Source: Kibdelosporangium banguiense (GTDB lineage: Bacteria; Actinomycetota; Actinomycetes; Mycobacteriales; Pseudonocardiaceae). From it: a DNA stretch of 64,000 bases. Where the stretch lies: assembly GCF_017876405.1 (NCBI RefSeq), contig NZ_JAGINW010000001.1:4353203-4417202 (forward strand), written 5' to 3'. The notes below the pieces were generated by a model. It did not search any database, was not told where the DNA came from, and worked only from the letters and a program-made list of their open reading frames with translations. A program made the position numbers and the translations under genes. Below, one piece after another: positions 52,546 to 59,694 of this stretch; position 1 is the first letter of the stretch, and each line of letters starts with the position of its first letter.

Positions 52546-54762
52546 CTACTTGCCGTCGTGCTCGACGATGGCGGCGATGATCGCGTCGATGCTTTGCGCC
52601 GAGACTGGATGTTTGCTACCGCCGATGCGTTGCCGGGGTGGTCGGGGCGCGGGAATGTCCAGGCGTCGCAAGGCTTCGCCGAGCGCCTTCGGATCCCATC
52701 CGATACGTTGTGCCAGGTCGGCGGTAGCCACGATGCCGGTCTCGTCCTCGCCGAGCACATCTGCCAGCAGTTCCAGCACTTCCGGCATCGGCCTGGCCGC
52801 CTCGCTCTCGACGCTCTCGACGCTCTCGGCGTCGACCGGTTCGGCGCCCGCGCCGCTGGCGGCGACCAATTCGGTCAGTGTGGCGCCCTCGACCGGGGCC
52901 GGCGGGTGATGCCCGGCGGCGTCGCCGGTGAGCAGTCCGAGCGCGACACGGCGCTCCCGTCCGGCTTCCGCAGCGGCGCGGGTCGGGGCGAGATCCAGCT
53001 TCGCCGCCCGGATGATCACGCCCTCGGACGCACCGACGCCGGACAGGTCATCGGCCAATAGCCAGGCCGCGCCACGGTGCCGCTCGGTGAACTTGGTCGC
53101 GTCAACCCCGGCTGCTCCTTTGCCGGTGCCCAGCGCCATGTCGTTGGACTGCTGGGTCGGCAACCGCAGCGCCGCGCGGCTGGAGATGTTGTCTCGCAAC
53201 CGGGTCGGGATCGCCCCACGGTCGGGCTTCTGTGTGGCCAGCAGCACCGTCGCCCCGGCCGCGGGGCCTTTACGCACCAGCCAGGACACCTTGTCCACGA
53301 TCACCCGCCGCAGGTCCTTGACCTGTTTGGTGTCGCTGCCCAACTCCTCGAACGCGAGCTGGCATTCGTCGATGGCCAGCACCAGCCACGGCATGCCGGC
53401 CGCCACCAGGTCGCGGGTGATTTTGCCTTCGGGCACGTCGGCTTCCGGCATGTCCTTGAACCGCTTGTACCGGTCGAGTACCTCGGATTCCAGCTCGATC
53501 AGCAGCGCCAGCAGCCGCAGCAAGGTCTCTTCGGTCTCCGCGCCCTCGGCGGAGGCGATCAGCAGCCGGTGCGCGACCGGGCGCAGCGGGTTGAAGTCCG
53601 CGCCGTCCTTGAGGTCCACCGCGTAGATGCGGGTGTGAGGGTCCAGGCACGCGGCGACCAGGAACAACCGCAGCAGGTTGGACTTGCCGTAGCGGGGCAG
53701 CCCGGCGATCAGCCACGCCGTCCAGCAGAACGCGACAGTCACCACCTTGCCGCGTGCGGTGGCGCCGATGGTCACTCCGTCCCAGATGGACAGTCCGGGG
53801 AGGTCTTCCAGATAGGACCGCAACGGCGGCTGTGCCAGCGGGTCGGTGTCGGCGACCCAGACCGCCACCCGCCCCGCATGTCCGCCCGTGCCCCGAACGC
53901 GTTCCAGGATCAGTTGCGTCTCGTCGACACCCAGCGCACTGGCTAGCGATTCGCGGGCCGCGATCGCCGAGGACGCCTTGCGCCCGGCGGGAAGGTCGAT
54001 GATGACTGCCCACCCGTCGCCGTCACGGCGTGGCCGCAGGAAGAACGCCAGCCCGTCCTTCGGGCCGATGACCTTCGCTGCCTGGAACGCCTCCACGAGC
54101 ACGTCACCGTTGATGGTCCACGCCAAGGTGCGGGTGCCGGGGAAGACGTTCTTACGGCCGGGTGATCCGTCCTTGCGTCGCCCGGCAACCGCCAGCGCCA
54201 CCGAGACCGGGGCGGCAGTGGCCCACCACACGATCGGACCGACGACCATGCCGGTGACCAGCAGCCCGGCGCCGCCCACCACGAGCACGCCCAGGGTCGA
54301 CCAGCGGCGACGAACCCGGTAACGCTGGATGTCCTGGAAACGCTGGGCCAGCTGCTGGGCCTGCTTGGCCGCGTCATAGAAGTCCCGCACGGACACCCAC
54401 GCCCACCACGCCCGCGCAGCGGTCACCGAGCCCCTGGCGACGGCGACTGGATACCGCAACGGCACCCGCACTGCGCGCAGGACCAGCTCGGCGCGCACAT
54501 GGTTGTGGTGGTCGCGGTTCTGCCAACGAGCGGGCACGATGGCCGCCACCAGCTCGGTCCACCGATGTGCGTTGACGCGCTGATGCTGCTCGACATCGGT
54601 GAGCAGTTCAGCACCGACCACAGGCCCGCTCGTGTCGAACTCGTTGGCACTGGCGATCAAGGTTGTCCCGGTCGAAGATGCCGGCGCGGTGCTCGGGCAC
54701 GGGAAGGGCACCAGTTCACCCATGTCGTCACCAGTTCGGTCGTCGCGCGGAGAGGCGTTCAT
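52546..54762 (-). CDS. FtsK/SpoIIIE-type DNA translocase (TraB-like)
   Basis: A 738-residue motor protein. Two hydrophobic helices occur near residues 170-205 (WSTLGVLVVGGAGLLVTGMV; GPIVWWATAAPVSVALAVAG). Walker A is GLPRYGKSN near residue 352, Walker B LVLAIDECQLAFEE near 460, followed by GATVLLATQKPDRG. A possible winged helix lies at the C-terminus (ATADLAQRIGWDPKALGEAL). Actinomycete conjugative elements use such proteins to move double-stranded DNA between cells. I start at ATG 54762, with GAGGTG upstream; an upstream form adds 20 residues. Confidence 0.88.
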   Translation of the reverse strand: MNASPRDDRTGDDMGELVPFPCPSTAPASSTGTTLIASANEFDTSGPVVGAELLTDVEQHQRVNAHRWTELVAAIVPARWQNRDHHNHVRAELVLRAVRVPLRYPVAVARGSVTAARAWWAWVSVRDFYDAAKQAQQLAQRFQDIQRYRVRRRWSTLGVLVVGGAGLLVTGMVVGPIVWWATAAPVSVALAVAGRRKDGSPGRKNVFPGTRTLAWTINGDVLVEAFQAAKVIGPKDGLAFFLRPRRDGDGWAVIIDLPAGRKASSAIAARESLASALGVDETQLILERVRGTGGHAGRVAVWVADTDPLAQPPLRSYLEDLPGLSIWDGVTIGATARGKVVTVAFCWTAWLIAGLPRYGKSNLLRLFLVAACLDPHTRIYAVDLKDGADFNPLRPVAHRLLIASAEGAETEETLLRLLALLIELESEVLDRYKRFKDMPEADVPEGKITRDLVAAGMPWLVLAIDECQLAFEELGSDTKQVKDLRRVIVDKVSWLVRKGPAAGATVLLATQKPDRGAIPTRLRDNISSRAALRLPTQQSNDMALGTGKGAAGVDATKFTERHRGAAWLLADDLSGVGASEGVIIRAAKLDLAPTRAAAEAGRERRVALGLLTGDAAGHHPPAPVEGATLTELVAASGAGAEPVDAESVESVESEAARPMPEVLELLADVLGEDETGIVATADLAQRIGWDPKALGEALRRLDIPAPRPPRQRIGGSKHPVSAQSIDAIIAAIVEHDGK

Positions 54763-54968
54763 GACGACACCTCGGTGCGATCGGCGCATGGGCGGATGCT
54801 CCCCACGGCTATTGAGCGGCATCGTGTGGTCGGGAGCGGGGTGATGAGGAGGTCGGTGACCTGCTCAGGCATGATGAATGTCTCCAGTGCTCACTGAGTG
54901 GAGTGGGTAGTGGCAGACCCGAACCGGCGGTCGTTGCTTGCAGGCTGTGCCGCCGGTTCGGGGCGAAC

Positions 54969-55157
54969 TCACCAATCGATGGTGTCGCCACGCTGTTCGG
55001 CCAGATGGCGCAAGATGTCGGCAGCCGGGCCGGTGGTGACGGCGTTGCCGTTCTGGTCGATGGGGCCGCGATACCCGGACTCGCGCAGGGCGAAGAACTT
55101 CCTGTCGAACTCGGTTTCCGGTGCGCCATCCCAACGGCGCGAGGTGGGCGAACCCAT
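54969..55157 (-). CDS. Small conserved element protein, 62 residues
   Basis: Begins MGSPTSRRWDGAPETEFDRK and ends AADILRHLAEQRGDTIDW. Short acidic, helical proteins like this lie next to the FtsK-type genes of actinomycete elements. Function unknown. The flanking gaps are 206 and 193 bp. Confidence 0.65.
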   Translation of the reverse strand: MGSPTSRRWDGAPETEFDRKFFALRESGYRGPIDQNGNAVTTGPAADILRHLAEQRGDTIDW

Positions 55158-55350
55158 GACGGTGCCCCCTTCTGGTCATCAGCCGTGACCGGGAGGCCAA
55201 CAGCATCGGATAGGGATTGCTGGCCGGGTGACCAGCACAGGTAACGGGGTTGATGGTCGCCGCGCACTGGCCCCGCAGATCGACGTGCGGGCACGCGGTG
55301 TCAGGTGCCGCACACCCCGCCTGGCCCGGCGAACACCCGCTGGGCACAGG

Positions 55351-56232
55351 TCACCGGGGTGACGGACCTGGCGGCGCTGCCGGTCTCTGTCCATGCGCCA
55401 AGGCAGTGAGTCGGCGGTGATGGTGGCGCCGATCGCCACCAGGCTCGCCAGCGCTGGTGTGGCTGTTCGCCAGCAGCGCGAAGCCGCACACCACCATCAG
55501 CCCATCAAGCACCAGCGGCCCGACTGCGGCGGCCATCGGGCCGTAGTGCCACGCCAGCAGCACGTCCCGCAGGTGCCCGTAGGAGATGACCGCCGACCCG
55601 ACTGCCACCGCGCCCGCGCCGCCGAAGCGGGCCAGTCCCCAGCCCAGGCCCTTGGGCCAGCGAATCCGCGAGAGAGCCTCCACCGCAAGCATCAGCCCGA
55701 CCGGCCACACCGCCGCCCCGACCTGCGGCGCGATCCCCGGCGACCATCCAGCCGGTTCGTGTCCGGCGGGCAGCCAAGCGTGCAGCACGTTCGCCGCGAT
55801 GGACATCACCGAGCCGAACACGAACCCCACCCACGCGACCAACCGCCCACCCGGCGGAACCGGCGCTGGCGCCTTGGCGACCGATCTGTCACCAGGGGCG
55901 GTCGCCTGGTCTGCTGCTGGCTGGGTCACGTCGCTGTGGCCACCAGCCCTGGCGGCCGCCCCGTTCACCGGGGCGTCACCGGCCGACTGCCAGTCGGTCG
56001 CGCCTGACTGGTCCCTGGGCCACCGGCCGATGTCGTCGGCGTGCTGGGCGTCGGGTTCACCAGCGCTGGTGGTCTGCGTCGCCAGTTCCGCCAGCGCCTT
56101 GCGTACCGCGTGATCGGTGGCTCCGGTCAACCGCACCAGCGTCGGCCGCCCCGGCGCCGACTGGCCCGCCCGCCGCGCATCCTCGATCGCCTGGCGCACC
56201 TGGGCCGTCAACTCCAAGTCCGGGATACTCAC
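55351..56232 (-). CDS. DUF2637-type membrane protein
   Basis: 293 residues. A helical, winged-helix-like N-terminus (LTAQVRQAIEDARR, DHAVRKALAELA) leads to a hydrophobic C-terminal half with about four helices (VAWVGFVFGSVMSIAANVLH, VWPVGLMLAVEALSRIRW, GAVAVGSAVISYGHLRDVLL, AAVGPLVLDGLMVVCGFALL). DUF2637 proteins are typical of actinomycete plasmids and ICEs, perhaps in plasmid spreading. The GTG overlaps the stop of the Rep-like gene. Confidence 0.8.
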   Translation of the reverse strand: MSIPDLELTAQVRQAIEDARRAGQSAPGRPTLVRLTGATDHAVRKALAELATQTTSAGEPDAQHADDIGRWPRDQSGATDWQSAGDAPVNGAAARAGGHSDVTQPAADQATAPGDRSVAKAPAPVPPGGRLVAWVGFVFGSVMSIAANVLHAWLPAGHEPAGWSPGIAPQVGAAVWPVGLMLAVEALSRIRWPKGLGWGLARFGGAGAVAVGSAVISYGHLRDVLLAWHYGPMAAAVGPLVLDGLMVVCGFALLANSHTSAGEPGGDRRHHHRRLTALAHGQRPAAPPGPSPR

Positions 56233-56894
56233 TGGCGGCCTCCCGCTGCGTCGACGATGGACGGATGGCAGCGCGGGCATTTAGCCGACTGCGTGCGTTC
56301 GGCGTTGAGCCACAGCACCCGCGCCGAGACCGGATCGTCAAGCCGGGCATCGCACTGGCCGCACGGCGGCGACAGCGGCGAGCGCGCCTGGGGCGCGCGC
56401 TCGCGCGCGGGACGGTTCCCTGGACGGTTAAGGACGGTTCGGGGGCACGCTTTGCCCCCCGTAGCGTCGTTGTTTGCCCCCCGCGCCGGTCGAGTTTGCC
56501 CCTCGTGCTGGTCAACGGGCGGCACACTGTGCCCCTCGCGATGCGCGTTATCCACAGCATCAGCCGCGTTGTCCACAGTCGCTTCGGTGCGGTGCACAGC
56601 GAGGTCGTAGCCGTTGGGGCGCCGGTCGGCCCGCTTCACGTATGCGGCCACGATGTCCGGGTCCGATCCCTGGATCAGGTCAAGCTCTTGCAGTGTGCGC
56701 AGGGCGTAGCGGATGGAGCGCTCGGACAGTCGCGTGTACCGCGCCAACGTCGCCAGCGACGGGAAGGCGTTACGGCCGTCCGGGTCGGCGTGGTTGGCCA
56801 GCCCGAGCAGTACCACCGCCAGGCTGGACGCATCCCGTCGATCGCGGGGGATGGGCGCGGCGTTCAGCGCCCACCGGATGGCTTCGATGCTCAC
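56229..56894 (-). CDS. Winged-helix Rep-like protein with zinc-finger-like tail
   Basis: 221 residues. The N-terminal domain reads LAVVLLGLANHADPDGRNAF and SLATLARYTRLSERSIRYAL, the HTH_36-type winged helix seen in replication initiators of plasmids and phages. The C-terminus has CGQCDAR and CPRCHPS, four cysteines likely to bind zinc. The GTG at 56894 overlaps the previous stop (GTGA), which fixes the start. Two DnaA boxes lie within the gene, supporting a role in replication, though a purely regulatory role cannot be excluded. Confidence 0.75.
   Translation of the reverse strand: MSIEAIRWALNAAPIPRDRRDASSLAVVLLGLANHADPDGRNAFPSLATLARYTRLSERSIRYALRTLQELDLIQGSDPDIVAAYVKRADRRPNGYDLAVHRTEATVDNAADAVDNAHREGHSVPPVDQHEGQTRPARGANNDATGGKACPRTVLNRPGNRPARERAPQARSPLSPPCGQCDARLDDPVSARVLWLNAERTQSAKCPRCHPSIVDAAGGRQ
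56548..56577 (+). promoter_or_regulatory. Two DnaA boxes inside the Rep-like gene
   Basis: TTATCCACA at 56548-56556 and TTGTCCACA at 56569-56577, same orientation, 21 bp apart. The first is the E. coli-type box, the second the actinomycete type. They may mark an origin used by the excised element. Confidence 0.5.
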
Positions 56895-57184
56895 CGGCCG
56901 CCGCCGCATTCGTCGGCCCCGGCCGCGCGGGCACGGTAGAGCAGCGACACCACGGTGCCCACAGTCGAGATTTCCCACTCGGCTAGCCAGGCGATGATCC
57001 GCCGGTCATGAGCGCCCAACTCGATGCCGTCCAACGCTTCCAGCAACGCTGTGACGCGATCCTCGCGCCAGTCGTCGCGGCCGTGGTGGACGGTCTCCCG
57101 TGGGCGCGGGTCTTCAGCCATATTGAACGGCGGGCGAACCCGGCATGGTGCGTGGTGGAGCGGGGCGCGGTGCTGGCTGTTCAC
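56891..57184 (-). CDS. Small element protein
   Basis: Up to 97 residues; the GTG at 57184 overlaps the stop of the previous gene (GTGA), but a more typical beginning would be ATG 57121 (MAEDPRPRETVHHGRDDW). The well-formed part is VTALLEALDGIELGAHDRRI and IAWLAEWEISTVGTVVSLLY, a helical segment common in actinomycete elements. Function unknown. Confidence 0.6.
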   Translation of the reverse strand: MNSQHRAPLHHAPCRVRPPFNMAEDPRPRETVHHGRDDWREDRVTALLEALDGIELGAHDRRIIAWLAEWEISTVGTVVSLLYRARAAGADECGGGR

Positions 57185-57651
57185 CAGACCACCGCCTCGG
57201 CCAGCGCGTACAGCTCACTGGCCTGGGTATCGGTGAATCCGATCGTGCCGGTGCATCGTCGAAGATCAACCTGCCCGGCGATCCACGCGTGGAACCCGTC
57301 GCGCGCCTCGGTTTCCGTCAGACCCATCGCGAAACCGACCTGCATCCACGACTCCACCGCGCCCGCCCGCAACAAGTCGGCCACCACGCACCACCGCCCT
57401 GCAAGTGCCTCCTGCGCGATCCGCGCGCCATAGGTCAGTTCGACGAACAAGTCCTCGCAATCCAGCTCCACTGTGGCGGAATGTTGGGCCAGCAAGGTCC
57501 GAAGGCGGGCCGTCGACCACTGCTCTACCAGCGAACTCATCGACTGGTTCGGAATGCCGTGCGGGCTGCGGATCTTCTCACCGGCCAAGTGGGTGAAACT
57601 GAAAGGCTCGCGCTCCTGCGCGCCATCAGGGCTGGCAAACTTCTCGCTCAT
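57181..57651 (-). CDS. Hypothetical element protein, 156 residues
   Basis: Begins MSEKFASPDGAQEREPFSFT and contains LVEQWSTARLRTLLAQHSAT, LAGRWCVVADLLRAGAVESW and MGLTETEARDGFHAWIAGQV. It is the first gene of the right-end operon, 106 bp from attR, and its stop overlaps the next gene. No family recognised. Confidence 0.65.
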   Translation of the reverse strand: MSEKFASPDGAQEREPFSFTHLAGEKIRSPHGIPNQSMSSLVEQWSTARLRTLLAQHSATVELDCEDLFVELTYGARIAQEALAGRWCVVADLLRAGAVESWMQVGFAMGLTETEARDGFHAWIAGQVDLRRCTGTIGFTDTQASELYALAEAVVW

Positions 57652-57733
57652 GGCGGGGCCTCTTCCCGTCCAGGCCCCGGCCGGTGACGCCATCACCGAT
57701 GCCGGGGCTGTCCTATGTGGACAGCGACCCAGC

Positions 57734-57761
57734 TCAGCTAGTTCACTTTACTTTGGGTCGC
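57734..57761 (+). other. Right attachment site (attR)
   Basis: The inverted arm TCAGCTAG (57734-57741), then 15 bases of element DNA, then the shared core GTCGC (57757-57761), after which yifB sequence resumes. Together with attL this defines the element ends. Confidence 0.8.
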
Positions 57762-57852
57762 ATGGACATTGTCCGATCTGGCGGGCGCTGAACGTCCAGA
57801 AGCCGATCATGTTGCCGCTGCGCTCGAGTTCCGTGATCGCCGGGCTGCGTGA
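57757..57852 (+). pseudogene. yifB: 3' end of yifB, separated by the element
   Basis: Read from GTC at 57757 the frame gives VAWTLSDLAGAERPEADHVA then AALEFRDRRAA and a stop at 57850-57852. This is the normal YifB C-terminus. Joined to codon 474 at the left end it restores a 505-residue protein, the usual YifB length. It has no start codon of its own. Confidence 0.92.
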
Positions 57853-57882
57853 CGAGCAATCCATTGTGGAGGGATTGAGCTG

Positions 57883-59013
57883 GTGATGGATGAGGAGCGG
57901 GTTGCCTGTGCCTATTTGCTCAAGGTGGCGGAGCCGCCGGCGAAGGCGTTGGTCGGGTTTGCAGGGGAGGTGGGAATGGTTGACGCTGCGAAGTTGGTGA
58001 AGGCCGGGGATGTGCCTTCGGCGGTTGCTGATGAGACCTCGGCGAGGAAGCATTTTGATGGCGCTGAGCAGGACTTGGCGGTGGCGGCGGAAGTGGGGGC
58101 GAGGCTTGTGGTTCCGGGAGATGAGCAGTGGCCGGCGTGGTCGTTGTTGCCTCTGACGAATGCGGGGGCGCGCGGGTTGCGGTGGGCGTGTCCACCTTTG
58201 GGATTGTGGGTGCGGGGGAAAGGGAAGCTCGCGGATTCGTTGCAGCGGGCGGTTTCGGTTGTCGGGGCGCGGTCGGCGACTGGGTATGGCGAGCATGTGG
58301 CGGCTGAGTTCGGCTTTGGGTTGGCTGATCGAGGGATGACGGTTGTTTCTGGGGCGGCTTATGGGATTGATGGCGCTGCGCATAAGGGGGCGTTGCGGGC
58401 GGGTGGGTGCACGGTCGCAGTGCTGGCTTGCGGCATTGATCGGGCTTACCCGGCGGGGCATAGCCTTCTGCTCGATCGTATTGCGCAGGATGGCCTTGTC
58501 ATCACTGAGTATCCGCCGGGGACGCCGCCTGGCCGGCATCGGTTCCTGGTGAGGAATCGGTTGATCGCGGCGTTGGGAGCGGGAACTGTGGTGGTGGAGG
58601 CGGGGCAGCGCAGTGGGGCGCGGAACACGGCTGCTTCGGCCGCGGCGCTGGGCCGGGTGCTCATGGTCGTGCCGGGGCCGGTCACCTCGCCGATGTCCAT
58701 CGGGTGTCACGAACTGTTGCGTGAAGGTCTGGCGACGTCGGTGAGTTCGGTCGCCGAGGTCGTGGAATCCGTTGGCCTTTTCGGTGAGGACCTGGTGACG
58801 AAGCCGGAAGCCGTTGCACGGCCGACGGACGGCCTGGATCACGAGTCGCTGCGTGTGCATGAGGCGCTGGAGATGCGTGCCGGTCATTCGGCCGAACGAA
58901 TCGCCGAGGTGTCCGGCGTTCCGCTGCAACGAGTCCGCGCGGTGCTGCCCGCCCTGGAACTGACCGGTCTCGCCGACCGGTGCGATTCAGGCTGGCGCCG
59001 CGTCAAAGCGTGA
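57883..59013 (+). CDS. dprA: DNA-processing protein DprA
   Basis: A 376-residue protein with the Rossmann-like fold: VVGARSATGYG, VSGAAYGIDGAAHKGAL, VLACGIDRAYPAGH and EYPPGTPPGRHRFLVRNRLI. A winged-helix domain closes the C-terminus (HSAERIAEVSGVPLQRVRAV). DprA loads RecA on single-stranded DNA in transformation and is normally just downstream of yifB. With the element present, transcription from the yifB promoter would not reach it directly. GGAGGG lies before the GTG. Confidence 0.95.
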   Translation: MMDEERVACAYLLKVAEPPAKALVGFAGEVGMVDAAKLVKAGDVPSAVADETSARKHFDGAEQDLAVAAEVGARLVVPGDEQWPAWSLLPLTNAGARGLRWACPPLGLWVRGKGKLADSLQRAVSVVGARSATGYGEHVAAEFGFGLADRGMTVVSGAAYGIDGAAHKGALRAGGCTVAVLACGIDRAYPAGHSLLLDRIAQDGLVITEYPPGTPPGRHRFLVRNRLIAALGAGTVVVEAGQRSGARNTAASAAALGRVLMVVPGPVTSPMSIGCHELLREGLATSVSSVAEVVESVGLFGEDLVTKPEAVARPTDGLDHESLRVHEALEMRAGHSAERIAEVSGVPLQRVRAVLPALELTGLADRCDSGWRRVKA

Positions 59014-59015
59014 TG

Positions 59016-59420
59016 TCAGCGCGGCCGTGCATTGAGCATACGGATGCCGCTGAACCCCAGCGTGCTTGATTTCACCCCGTCCCAGAACTCCCAGAGGTTG
59101 GCCATGACACGCAACTGGATAGCGGCATCTTCATACAGGCTCAGCAAATCGCCGACCGGCTCAGGCGGCCCCAGCGGCTCCACCGCAACGGTTGCCACGC
59201 GAGCGTGTGGAACTCGCCCGCCGAACGGATGGAAATCTTTGGCCGGCAAGCGATACGCGAACAGCTCGACTGCGCGGATCCGGTTCAGCCAGCAGTACTC
59301 GACGGCGTGTACGCGTTCGCCGCCGCCTGGTCCCAGGATGCGCTCCCGATCCGTGGTCGTTGTTGTCGAGGTCGCATGGGGCAGGTCTACCGCATGGCAG
59401 GCGGCACTACCAGATTCTCG
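59016..59420 (-). pseudogene. DUF6886-like protein, 5'-truncated
   Basis: The frame is open from about 59470 to the stop at 59016, but has no start codon before a TTG at 59249. The readable part (DRERILGPGGGERVHAVEYC, WLNRIRAVELFAYRLP, LRVMANLWEFWDGVKSSTLG, FSGIRMLNARP) follows the DUF6886 family from its middle to its end. The N-terminal third is missing or frameshifted. It is convergent with dprA (2-bp gap). Confidence 0.6.
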
Positions 59421-59694
59421 TAGGCAGGCAAGATCCTCGTGGGTGAAATTCTTGCCAGATAGCCGTTATTGTGCCGGAATGCGACATTCGGCCTATTGAG
59501 CGGCGTTCTGGATGGTGCCTAGTCTGTCGGCAACTGAGGTGGGGAAACTTTGGGGGATTCCGGATGACCGGCGGCCGGGCCGCCAGTTCGGCGTGCTCGG
59601 CAGGGGTGGCGAGGTCGCGCCACGCAGTCCTGAAGCGCCCATGGGTTTCGCGCTTTTGTTCCGATGACACTGACCTTTCAGGGGGCAACTCGTC
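59421..59694. other. Gap without a recognised gene
   Basis: About 270 bp between the decayed DUF6886 gene and the secreted propeller protein. It includes the upstream region of the latter, where a promoter is expected; no gene is seen. Confidence 0.55.

Larger units (their letters stand above)
15762..57761. mobile_element. Integrated conjugative/mobilisable element of about 42 kb in yifB
   Basis: The interval between the two halves of yifB. It carries a serine integrase at its left end, an excisionase-like gene, RepA-like ATPase, MobC and relaxase genes, an FtsK/TraB-type translocase with DUF2637 and Rep-like genes at the right end, and cargo: type I R-M, a membrane/MBL module, a regulator and protease group, and a lanthipeptide cluster. 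The ends share only GTCGC. The excised circle would have TCAGCTAG (57734-57741) and CTAGCTGA (15779-15786) as inverted arms placed 15 and 12 bases from the core, centred on GT. Confidence 0.9.
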
